The notes beneath the pieces were generated by a model. It was not told the DNA's origin and ran no database searches. It saw only the letters and a program-made list of their open reading frames with translations. From Streptomyces platensis (GTDB lineage: Bacteria; Actinomycetota; Actinomycetes; Streptomycetales; Streptomycetaceae), in contig NZ_CP023691.1 of assembly GCF_008704855.1 (NCBI RefSeq), positions 5,704,001-5,768,000 on the forward strand: 64,000 bases of DNA. Reading direction: 5' to 3'. Both the position numbers and the translations under genes were made by a program. Below, piece by piece: positions 9,190-17,186 of this stretch (positions within the stretch are counted from its first letter, which is position 1; each line of letters starts with the position of its first letter).

Positions 9190-10329
9190 TCACTCGGCCG
9201 TGTCGGTGTCCTTGGCCGCCGCGGACTCCTCGATCGCGGCCAGCGCCGGGTCGAGGATGATGTCCTCGCCGCGGGCCGCGGTCGTCGGCTCCTCGGGGAA
9301 GTGACAGGCGGTGAGGTGCCCGGCCCCGTTCCCGCCGATCTGCACGAGCGGCGGCTCCTCTGTGGCGCACTTGTCCTGCGCCTTCCAGCACCGCGTACGG
9401 AACCGGCAGCCGGAGGGCGGGTTGACCGGGGAGGGGACGTCACCGGCGAGGCGGATGCGCTCGCGGTCCTCCTCCTCGTTCTCCACCAGCTTGGCCTCGG
9501 GCACCGCCGAGAGCAGCGCGTGGGTGTAGGGGTGGCGCGGCCGGTTGTAGATCTCGTCGCGGCTCCCCACCTCCACGATCTTGCCGAGGTACATCACCGC
9601 GACCCGCTCGCTGAAGTGCCGCACGATCGCCAGGTCGTGGGCGATGAACAGGAACGCGATGCCCAGTTCCCGCTGGAGCTTCTGGAGCAGGTTGACGACC
9701 TGCGCCTGGATCGAGACATCGAGCGCGGAGACCGGCTCGTCGGCGACGATCAGCTTCGGCTCCAGGGCGAGCGCCCGGGCCACCCCGATCCGCTGGCGCT
9801 GACCGCCGGAGAACTCGTGCGGGAAGCGGTTGTAGTGCTCCGGGTTGAGACCGACGGTCTCCAGGAGTTCCTGGACCCGCTTCTCCCGGCCGCCGGGCGG
9901 GTTGATCCCGTTGATCTCCATCGGGCCGCCGATGATGGTGCCGACGGTCTGCCGCGGGTTCAGCGAGGCATACGGGTCCTGGAAGATCATCTGGATCTCG
10001 GAGCGGATCGGCGCCAGCTCCTTGCGGCCCGCGTGGGTGATGTCCCGGCCCGCGTAGGTGATCTTGCCGGAGGTCGGCTCCATGAGCCGGGTGAGCAGCC
10101 GTCCGGTGGTGGACTTGCCGCAGCCCGACTCACCGACCAGACCGAAGCTCTCACCGGCGTGCACGGTCAGGTCGACGCCGTCGACCGCCTGGACCGCGCC
10201 GACCTTCCGCTTGAACGGGAAGCCCCCGTGGATCGGGAAGTGCTTGGTGAGGCCCTCGGCGGTGAGCAGCGGCTCGCCCGGGGTGGGCGCGGCGTCACGG
10301 GGCGCCGGGAGGGTGACGTTCTCTGCCAT
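9190..10329 (-). CDS. bldKE: Oligopeptide permease ATPase BldKE-like (OppF type)
   Basis: The 379-aa ATPase carries Walker A GESGCGKST, signature SGGQRQR, Walker B LIVADEPVSALD and H-loop IAHDLA, with the OppF-type extension CRFRTRCWKAQDKC. It is the last gene of the minus-strand operon and starts 12 bp after the partner ATPase gene. The BldK name rests on the operon order permease, lipoprotein, permease, ATPase, ATPase, which is that of bldKABCDE. The acidic/Ala-rich last ~40 residues are poorly conserved. Confidence 0.8.
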   Translation of the reverse strand: MAENVTLPAPRDAAPTPGEPLLTAEGLTKHFPIHGGFPFKRKVGAVQAVDGVDLTVHAGESFGLVGESGCGKSTTGRLLTRLMEPTSGKITYAGRDITHAGRKELAPIRSEIQMIFQDPYASLNPRQTVGTIIGGPMEINGINPPGGREKRVQELLETVGLNPEHYNRFPHEFSGGQRQRIGVARALALEPKLIVADEPVSALDVSIQAQVVNLLQKLQRELGIAFLFIAHDLAIVRHFSERVAVMYLGKIVEVGSRDEIYNRPRHPYTHALLSAVPEAKLVENEEEDRERIRLAGDVPSPVNPPSGCRFRTRCWKAQDKCATEEPPLVQIGGNGAGHLTACHFPEEPTTAARGEDIILDPALAAIEESAAAKDTDTAE

Positions 10330-10341
10330 GGTGATAGCTCC

Positions 10342-11403
10342 CTAGCCCAGCCGGGGCTTGATCTGCTCGGTGAAGAGGGTCTGCTTCTGCTCGGCACTCA
10401 GGTGGCACGCGGCGGCGCGCCCCAGCTCCAGCAGCGGCCGCTCGTCGGCGCAGCGGGCGCCGCCGACCTCGCCGGTGAAGCCGCAGCGCGGGTGGAACCC
10501 GCAGCCGGAGGGCGGGGTGAGCAGGCTCGGCGGCGTCCCGGGGATCGGGTGCAGCTCCTCGTGGACGTCCGAGCTGAGCCGGGGCATCGAGCTCAGCAGG
10601 CCCCAGGTGTACGGGTGCTGCGGCCGGCCGAGGATCTCCTTGACCGAGCCCCGCTCCACGGCGCGGCCCGCGTACATCACCAGCAGGTCGTCCGCGACGT
10701 TGGCGACCACGCCGAGGTCGTGGGTGATCAGGATGATCGCGGAGCCGAACTCCTGCTGGAGGTCCTTGAGGAGGTCCAGGATCTGCGCCTGGACGGTGAC
10801 GTCCAGGGCGGTGGTCGGCTCGTCGGCGATCAGCAGCTGGGGGTTGCAGACCAGCGACATGGCGATCATCGCGCGCTGGCGCATACCGCCGGAGAACTGG
10901 TGCGGATAGTCGTCCACCCGCAGATTGGGCTGCGGGATACCGACCTTGGTCAGCATCTCGATGGCGCGCTGCCGGCCCTCGCGCTTGCTGGCGCCGGTGT
11001 GCTTGATGAACGGCTCCGCGATCTGCCGGCCGACCGTGTAGTACGGCGACAGGGCGGTCAGCGCGTCCTGGAAGATCATGGCCATCTTGTTGCCGCGGAG
11101 CTTCTCCAGGGTCTTCTCCCTGGCGCCGGTCAACTCCTGGCCGTCCAGCGTGATCTCGCCGGTGATCTCGGTGCTCTTGGGGTTGTGCAGTCCCAGCACG
11201 GCGAGGTTGGTGACGGACTTGCCGGATCCCGATTCGCCGACGATGCCGAGCGTCTGCCCGCGTTCGAGGTCGAAGGAGAGGCCGTCGACCGCCTTGACGA
11301 TGCCGTCCTCGGTGGAGAACCGGACATGCAGGTCGCGGACGGAGAGGAAGGGGTCCGATCCGGCCGGGACCGGCGCGTCCTCGGTCTTGGTGAGTGTGGT
11401 CAC
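10342..11403 (-). CDS. bldKD: Oligopeptide permease ATPase BldKD-like (OppD type)
   Basis: The 353-aa ATPase has Walker A GESGSGKS, signature SGGMRQR, Walker B LLIADEPTTALD, H-loop ITHDLG and the C-terminal motif CGFHPRCGFTGEVGGARC. I chose the GTG at 11403, giving VTTLTKTEDAP: an AGGAG sits just before it, and it starts 10 bp after the permease stop. An ATG-initiated frame from 11457 would overlap the permease gene. It works with the OppF-type partner to energise peptide uptake. Confidence 0.83.
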   Translation of the reverse strand: MTTLTKTEDAPVPAGSDPFLSVRDLHVRFSTEDGIVKAVDGLSFDLERGQTLGIVGESGSGKSVTNLAVLGLHNPKSTEITGEITLDGQELTGAREKTLEKLRGNKMAMIFQDALTALSPYYTVGRQIAEPFIKHTGASKREGRQRAIEMLTKVGIPQPNLRVDDYPHQFSGGMRQRAMIAMSLVCNPQLLIADEPTTALDVTVQAQILDLLKDLQQEFGSAIILITHDLGVVANVADDLLVMYAGRAVERGSVKEILGRPQHPYTWGLLSSMPRLSSDVHEELHPIPGTPPSLLTPPSGCGFHPRCGFTGEVGGARCADERPLLELGRAAACHLSAEQKQTLFTEQIKPRLG

Positions 11404-11413
11404 TTGGGCTCTC

Positions 11414-12385
11414 CTAGGACAGGCGCACGCGCGGGTCGATGAGGGCGTACGTCGCATCCACGATGATGTTGAACACCAGGATCAGGGCGGCGCTGAAGAT
11501 CAGCACGCCGAGGACCATGGGCAGATCGAGGGTGGTGACGGAGTTGATGGCCAGCCGGCCGAGGCCCGCCAGCGAGAAGGTGTACTCGGTGATCATGGCG
11601 CCGCCGAACAGCGAGCTCAGGTCGATGCCGAGGATCGTGACGATCGGGATCAGCGAACCGCGCCAGGCGTAGCGGAGGAAGACGTAACGCGCCGGCATGC
11701 CCTTGGCCTTGGCGGTGCGGACGTGCTCCTCCTGGAGCTGCTCGATCATCGTCGAGCGCGACATACGGGTGTACTGGGCGGTGAAGATCGTCGACATCAC
11801 CAGCCACGGCAGCAGCAGGCCCATGAACCAGCCGCCCGGGTCGCTGGTGAGCTCCACGTACTTGGGCGAGGCCATGATGCCGCTGTAGACGAAGATGCCG
11901 AGGACGATCGGGCCCAGGATGTAGATCTGCACCGAGCTGAGCACCATGGAAGCGCCGGTGACCGTCTTGTCCAGCACCGAGCCCTTCTTCCAGGCGGCGA
12001 GCAGACCGGCACCGAGGCCGATCACCAGGAACGCGATCGCGCCGCCGACGGCCAGCGACGCCGTGGTGGGCAGCCGGTCCATCATCGTCGTCCAGACGTC
12101 CTGCTTGGTGGCGAAGGAGTAGCCGAAGCAGGGGGCGTTGCAGTGCCCGACGGAGTAGTCGCGGCCCGCGAAGATGCCGACGAGGAAGTCCCAGTACTGC
12201 GTCGGCAGGGGCTTGTCGAGACCGAGGTTCTGATGGATCAGGGCCACGTTGTCGGCGGTGCAGTTCTTGCCGCACGCCATCATGGCCGGGTCACCCGTGG
12301 CGAAGAACACGAAGAAGGTGAAGGCGCTCAGCAGGAGAAGGATGACGACCGCGCCGAAGATCCGGCGGAATAGAAAGGGAAGCAT
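11414..12385 (-). CDS. bldKC: Oligopeptide permease membrane subunit BldKC-like (OppB type)
   Basis: The 323-aa membrane protein starts with MLPFLFRRIFGAVVILLLLS, a typical first span, and has about six spans. The coupling-loop stretch beginning EHVRTAKAKGM is present. The ~100-residue extracytoplasmic region after span 1 contains three cysteines (CGKNC and HCNAPC), which is unusual for an OppB protein and could form disulphides. It follows the binding protein gene after a 129-bp gap that holds a stable hairpin. Confidence 0.82.
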   Translation of the reverse strand: MLPFLFRRIFGAVVILLLLSAFTFFVFFATGDPAMMACGKNCTADNVALIHQNLGLDKPLPTQYWDFLVGIFAGRDYSVGHCNAPCFGYSFATKQDVWTTMMDRLPTTASLAVGGAIAFLVIGLGAGLLAAWKKGSVLDKTVTGASMVLSSVQIYILGPIVLGIFVYSGIMASPKYVELTSDPGGWFMGLLLPWLVMSTIFTAQYTRMSRSTMIEQLQEEHVRTAKAKGMPARYVFLRYAWRGSLIPIVTILGIDLSSLFGGAMITEYTFSLAGLGRLAINSVTTLDLPMVLGVLIFSAALILVFNIIVDATYALIDPRVRLS

Positions 12386-12443
12386 GGCAGTTCGCTGCTC
12401 TCAGGACGGCGGCTGTGGGGAGTGACGGAGTGGCGGGAAGGCC

Positions 12444-12482
12444 CCGGAGAGCGCACGCTCCGCCGTGCCGCGCGCTCTCCGG
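12444..12482 (-). terminator. Intra-operon hairpin between bldKB and bldKC
   Basis: A perfect 11-bp stem (CCGGAGAGCGC / GCGCTCTCCGG) lies 33 bp beyond the binding-protein stop and has no T run. Such structures often protect the upstream binding-protein mRNA and attenuate read-through, giving an excess of binding protein over channel (inference). Confidence 0.6.
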
Positions 12483-12514
12483 AACACCTTCCGGTGCTTG
12501 CTTCTGTGTGCGTC

Positions 12515-14314
12515 TTACTTCTTGAGGAACAGCGTGTTCACGTCCATGTAGTTGGTGTCGCTGTTGTAGCGGGCACCACCCACGTTGGAACCGTGCAGCT
12601 GGAGGGTCTTGGTGTAGAAGACCGGGGCGGCCGGGTTGACCTTCTCCACGATGTACTTGTGCAGCTTCTGCCACTCCGCGGTCTGCTGCTTGATGTCCGT
12701 GATCTTCTGGATGCGGTCGATCTCTTCGCTGATGTGCTTGTCACGGACGTGCGAGTAGTTGGCCGCGCCGTCCTGGATCTGACGGGGGTCGTACGACGGC
12801 GGGATGACGGTCGAGGCGTCCGCCCAGTCCTGGCCCCAGCCGGTCATGTAGATGTCGAAGCCGTTGTCGACCTTGCCCATCTGCTGGTACCAGGAGGCCG
12901 CGTCGACCTCCTTCTTCTGGACGTCGAAGCCGGCCTTGTTCAGGGCGTCCTCGATGACCGCGGCTTCCTTCTGGCGGATCTCGGTGTTGGAGTAGGCGTA
13001 GACGAGCTTCATGCCCGTCTTGCCGGCCTCCTTGAGGAGCTTCTTGGCCTTCTCCGGCTCACCGTTGGGGTGCGTGAGCTTGCCGTAGGGGTCGTAGCCC
13101 TTCTGGTAGCCCGCCACGGTCGGGGCGAGCAGACCGCCGGCGATCTCACCGCCGTAGCTGCCGCCGTTGATGCGGACGATCTGGGCGTTCGGCATGGCGT
13201 AGGTGATCGCATCGCGGATCTTCTTGTCCTTGATGCGGTCCATGTTCATGTTCATCTGCCAGACGTAGGGCTGGTAGCCCTGCACCAGGCGCTTGCTGGC
13301 GCTGGCGTTGTCCAGCACCTGCTTGGTCTGCGTCGGCTCCACCGCGTTGGTGAAGCTGATCGCGTTCTTGGACTCACCCTGGTCGGCCATCAGCCGCTTG
13401 GTGGAGTCCGAGAACTGGTGGTTGAAGGTGATGTCGAAGCCGTCGACGTACTGGTGCCGGGTCGGGTCCGTCTTCGGGTCCCAGTTGGTGTTGCGCACCA
13501 GCTTCGCGGACTTGCCCTCCTTGAAGGAGGCGAACTTGTACGGGCCGGCGCAGACCGGCTTGACGTCGTAGTTCTCCTTGGTGTCCTTCGCGCCCTCGGG
13601 GACCACGCTGTAGCCCGCCATGGCGAGTGCGTAGGGCACCTGCGACTGCGGCTTCTTGAAGTGGAAGACGACGGTCTTCTCGTCCGGGGTGTCCAGCACC
13701 GTCTTGGGCAGGTGGTCACCCTTGTACGGACCGTCCGGCAGCGCCTTGCGGTACGTGGTGCCCTCGCCCGACAGCCAGGTCTGCATGTAGGTCGGGCCGT
13801 CGGTGATGAACTTCGCGTACATCCGCTCGAAGGTGTGGCGGATGTCCTTCGAGGTGATCGGCTTGCCGTCCTCGAACTTTATGCCGTCCTTGAGCGTGTA
13901 CTTCCACGTCTTGCCGCCGTCGGACATCTGGCCGGCGTCGGTGGCGAGGTCACCGACGACCGTCTTCTTGCCCGCGTCGTCCTGCTTGTACGTGGTCAGA
14001 CCACGGAAGATCAGCTTGGACAGGTCGCCCAGGTCGCTGACGTACATCTGCGCCGGGTCCAGGTGGTTGAAGCTGTCACGCTGGAAGACACGCATGGTGC
14101 CGCCCTTGCGGGACCCCTTGACCTCGGCGGCCGGGCCGGTGGAGTCGGCGGCCGTGCCGAGCGCCACGGTCTTGGACTGCGCGGCGGCGTCCTTGTCCGT
14201 CTGGGACTTGTCCTTGCCGCTGCTGCCGCCGCTGCTGCATCCGGTGAGCGCGAGTGAACCGGCCGCCAGGGCCACGATCACGGCGCGTGCTCTGCGCGTA
14301 GATAGTGCGTTCAT
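12515..14314 (-). CDS. bldKB: Oligopeptide-binding lipoprotein BldKB-like
   Basis: The 599-aa family 5 binding protein matches the length of BldKB (about 600 aa). The signal peptide ends at lipobox LALTGC with the lipid-modified Cys at residue 26, followed by a Ser/Gly-rich linker. The fold begins near GGTMRVFQRDSFNHLDPA and includes FKKPQSQVPYALAM. I chose the ATG at 14314 (MNALSTRRAR) because the charged N-terminus then leads directly into the hydrophobic core. BldKB captures an extracellular peptide signal needed for aerial mycelium formation in S. coelicolor; the same role here is inference from order and length. Confidence 0.83.
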   Translation of the reverse strand: MNALSTRRARAVIVALAAGSLALTGCSSGGSSGKDKSQTDKDAAAQSKTVALGTAADSTGPAAEVKGSRKGGTMRVFQRDSFNHLDPAQMYVSDLGDLSKLIFRGLTTYKQDDAGKKTVVGDLATDAGQMSDGGKTWKYTLKDGIKFEDGKPITSKDIRHTFERMYAKFITDGPTYMQTWLSGEGTTYRKALPDGPYKGDHLPKTVLDTPDEKTVVFHFKKPQSQVPYALAMAGYSVVPEGAKDTKENYDVKPVCAGPYKFASFKEGKSAKLVRNTNWDPKTDPTRHQYVDGFDITFNHQFSDSTKRLMADQGESKNAISFTNAVEPTQTKQVLDNASASKRLVQGYQPYVWQMNMNMDRIKDKKIRDAITYAMPNAQIVRINGGSYGGEIAGGLLAPTVAGYQKGYDPYGKLTHPNGEPEKAKKLLKEAGKTGMKLVYAYSNTEIRQKEAAVIEDALNKAGFDVQKKEVDAASWYQQMGKVDNGFDIYMTGWGQDWADASTVIPPSYDPRQIQDGAANYSHVRDKHISEEIDRIQKITDIKQQTAEWQKLHKYIVEKVNPAAPVFYTKTLQLHGSNVGGARYNSDTNYMDVNTLFLKK

Positions 14315-14417
14315 GAGGTTCCAAGCACCTGCCTGTCGGTTGTTGTCCAGATGTGCTGCCTGACGCAACCGGTACGAGCCCGGCCCGGGGGTGACAGCGC
14401 CCCCCTCATGTGGACGA

Positions 14418-15452
14418 TCAGCGCCCGGACTTGGGATCGAAGGCGTCCCGGACCGAGTCCCCGAGCAGGTTGAAGCACAGCACGAAGATCACCATCGCGG
14501 CGCCGGGGAAGAGAAGGAAGGTCGGGTCGTTCTCGTAGACCATGCCGGCCGTGTGGAACAGCCGCCCCCAGTCCGGGGTCGGTTCCATGATGCCGACGCC
14601 CAGGAAGGACAGGCCGGCCTCCGCCGTGACGAACAGCGGGAGCATGTAGGTGGCCTGCACCAGGATCGGCGTGACCACGTTGGGCAGCAGTTCCTTGCGG
14701 ATGATGCGCCAGGGAGAGGCGCCGGTGATCTTCGCGGCCTCGACGAACTCCCGCTCACGCAGGGACAGCACCTGGCCGCGCAGCAGACGGGCCAGACCCA
14801 TCCACCCCAGTGCCCACTGCACCAGGATGAGCGCGACCACCCGCACATAGGTCGGGGTCTCGTCGCCCGGCGGGATGAAGAACGCCACGACCACGGGCAT
14901 GAAGGCCACGAAGGTCAGCTGGCTGGGGAAGGCGAGCAGGAAGTCGATGATCCGGCCCAGCCAGTAGTCGGTCCGGCCGCCCACATAGCCGGCCGTGACG
15001 CCCAGGAGGGTGCCGGTGATGACCACCAGGATGGTCACGGCCACCGAGATGCCCAGGGACGTCCGCATGCCGTAGATCAGGGACGTGAACAGATCGCGGC
15101 CGAGGGCCGGTTCGATGCCGAACCAGAAGTCCCCGGAGATACCGCCGTTGGCACCCATCGGATAGCCGAACTCGTCGAAGAGGCTCGGGTCCTCGTTGCC
15201 GTAGAAGGTGTACGGGTTCTTGCCGTACAGCGAGGCGATCACCGGAGCCAGCGCGGCCACGACGAAGAAGGCCAGCACAATGACCGCGCAGATGACGCCC
15301 GTGCGGTCGCGCTTGAAGCGCCGCCACATCAGTTGGCCGGGGGAACGGCCAACGAGCTCACCGTCCTTGCCGTCCTTCGTCTTCTTCAGACCCTTGGAAT
15401 CAAGTCCGGGTGGATCGGACTTGGTTGCCGCGGTCTGGGATGGACTAGTCAT
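14418..15452 (-). CDS. bldKA: Oligopeptide permease membrane subunit BldKA-like (OppC type)
   Basis: The 344-aa protein has a hydrophilic N-terminus (residues 1-55) and about six membrane spans, with the OppC loop FWFGIEPALGRDLFTS and the coupling-loop stretch beginning EFVEAAKITGA. It is the first gene of the minus-strand operon. A permease leading the operon ahead of the binding protein is the bldK arrangement and differs from the plus-strand operon next door. Translation starts at the ATG at 15452 (MTSPSQTAAT). The upstream 270 bp should hold the promoter. Confidence 0.82.
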   Translation of the reverse strand: MTSPSQTAATKSDPPGLDSKGLKKTKDGKDGELVGRSPGQLMWRRFKRDRTGVICAVIVLAFFVVAALAPVIASLYGKNPYTFYGNEDPSLFDEFGYPMGANGGISGDFWFGIEPALGRDLFTSLIYGMRTSLGISVAVTILVVITGTLLGVTAGYVGGRTDYWLGRIIDFLLAFPSQLTFVAFMPVVVAFFIPPGDETPTYVRVVALILVQWALGWMGLARLLRGQVLSLREREFVEAAKITGASPWRIIRKELLPNVVTPILVQATYMLPLFVTAEAGLSFLGVGIMEPTPDWGRLFHTAGMVYENDPTFLLFPGAAMVIFVLCFNLLGDSVRDAFDPKSGR

Positions 15453-15895
15453 CGCGAAGTGCCCCCGCGCCGAGTTCTCTTGGAACGTGAAGCGGCACCT
15501 GGTCGCACCGCTGGATGAGCGGACTTTCGCAAGTGATTTATGGCGGAGTCAAGGGGATCGGGTGTGCTCGTGAACAGGTCGTCTACTTCTTGAGCGAAGA
15601 TTGCGCAGATCGACGCCCGGGCGTGCTTGACAAGGGTCCGCGATATGCGGCATGGGGGACATATCGCCATCAACTTCTTTAACATGAAGGCAACTTCACT
15701 GTCGCAACACCGATATACGGACGCGCCATGATGAACAACGTACGGCCGTGCGGGTGCCGTAGACCGGCCGGGACGCCCGAGGGCGCCCCGGCCGGTTGCT
15801 GCTTTGTCCGGGTTTCACCCGTGGCCCGGCCGGCTCTGTTGTCGCCGGGCCGGGACTCGAGTAGACCTGCGGGGACACCTCCCCTGCGGGGTGCC
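15453..15895. other. Divergent intergenic region upstream of bldKA
   Basis: This 443-bp stretch has no convincing gene. The part 15530-15725 is clearly less GC-rich than its surroundings and probably contains the bldK promoter region. I saw neither a clean AdpA-type (TGGCSNGWWY) nor a BldD-type site. At 15763-15796 a strong inverted repeat (ACCGGCCGGG ... CCCCGGCCGGT) could terminate or insulate between the divergent units. Confidence 0.5.
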
Positions 15896-17050
15896 ATGGA
15901 CGACTCGGGTACTTCGACACGGACGGGGGGGCGAGCCGTGTCCACAGTGCGGGACAGCGTTCTCACCCGCGGCGCGCGCGGCCTCGGCGCACTGGTCTGC
16001 CTGCTGCTCGCGCTGATCGGCGTGGGCTGGATCATCCGCGACCTGGCCATCGCTCAGCACAGTGCGGACGTAGGGCGATTGTGGCTCGGGGAGGCGCCCC
16101 GACCAGGGGAGTTCACCGCCTGGGCCACCTCGGCGCTCGACCCGCTGCTGGTGCTCGGCGCGCTCGTCGTCGCGGTCGCCGCCCTGCGCACCGCCGTCGC
16201 CTCGACCCTGGTCACCGGCGCTCTGCTCTCCCTGGCGGCCGCCACCGCACTGCTGCGGATCCCGCTGGTGTGGATGCTGGGCGCGGGCTGGCTCCAAGGG
16301 CTGGACAGCGGTCTCATGGCGCGGGCGCGGCTGACCGCCCTGGTCCAACTCGCCCTGGCGATCGCGCTGATCATGGTGTGCGCGGCGGGGCGGCGGCGGG
16401 ACGGGACCGGCGGTCGCGGGGCGCACGGCCTGCCGGCACCGGAGTCCGCGCCCTACGGAGTGGTCCGTGCGGTGCCCTTGGCGGCGGGCCCCGGGGCGCC
16501 CGGCAGCCCGTTCAAGGGGCCGGCCGTCACCGTCGCCGTCCTCCTGGGCGCCGCCGGAATCGCCGTCACCGGCTGGGAGATCCACTGGTGGGCGCAGCTC
16601 GGCGGGGAGATCTACGCCAAGGGGCTGTTCGGCGACGCCTCCGTCTTCCGCGCGCTGCTCCAGCCGCCGGTGCACTGGCAGGCGGTGGCGCTCGCGCTGC
16701 TGGCCCTGGGTGCGGGGGCCGCCGCACTGCGCCGGACGGTCTGGTCCCGGCCTGCGGCACTGACCGCCGCTGCCCTGCTGTGCGTGCACGGAGCCGTGGC
16801 ACTCGCCTTCGCCGGGCACACCGGGAAGCTGGGCCGCTTCGCCGTGCTGCCCGTCCGGGCCCAGCTGGAGCTGGGCACCGCGGGCTTCGTGGTGGCCGCC
16901 GGACTGGCCGCGCTGATCGCGGCGGCCCGGCCCGGCGTCCCGGCGGCGGTCCCGGACACGGACGCGGCGCTGGCGTACGGCGCCGCCCCGGGCGAGGCGC
17001 GGCCGCCGCACGCCCCGCCCCCGCCGTCCACGCTCCCGCCCGGCTGGTGA
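15896..17050 (+). CDS. Multi-spanning membrane protein of unknown function
   Basis: The 384-aa product has about eight hydrophobic segments, for example LGALVCLLLALIGVGWII, and a Pro-rich C-terminus (PPHAPPPPSTLPPG). I do not recognise a family. The start is uncertain: ATG at 15896 (MDDSGTSTRTGG) or GTG at 15938, which is preceded by a run of seven G. It is transcribed away from bldKA and convergently with the S9 peptidase gene. Confidence 0.7.
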   Translation: MDDSGTSTRTGGRAVSTVRDSVLTRGARGLGALVCLLLALIGVGWIIRDLAIAQHSADVGRLWLGEAPRPGEFTAWATSALDPLLVLGALVVAVAALRTAVASTLVTGALLSLAAATALLRIPLVWMLGAGWLQGLDSGLMARARLTALVQLALAIALIMVCAAGRRRDGTGGRGAHGLPAPESAPYGVVRAVPLAAGPGAPGSPFKGPAVTVAVLLGAAGIAVTGWEIHWWAQLGGEIYAKGLFGDASVFRALLQPPVHWQAVALALLALGAGAAALRRTVWSRPAALTAAALLCVHGAVALAFAGHTGKLGRFAVLPVRAQLELGTAGFVVAAGLAALIAAARPGVPAAVPDTDAALAYGAAPGEARPPHAPPPPSTLPPGW

Positions 17051-17186
17051 GACGGGCCGGGGGCGGAGGGCTTGAGGGGCGGAGGGCTTAGGGGGCGGGC
17101 GAACAGATCCCGTAGGGGGTGCGGGTGCCCCCTGCGGAGCCACAACGGGGCAAGGGGGAAGGGTATTCCCGTGGTCGGTCCCCTGG

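Noticed and set aside
15628..15660. Plus-strand TTGACA at 15628 as a housekeeping promoter
   Set aside because: No acceptable -10 hexamer lies 16-19 bp downstream, and the plus-strand gene starts over 260 bp away with a hairpin between.
15449..15685. A 78-codon minus-strand frame upstream of bldKA
   Set aside because: It overlaps the probable bldK promoter region, shows no domain and its end overlaps the bldKA start. It looks like an accidental frame in AT-richer DNA.
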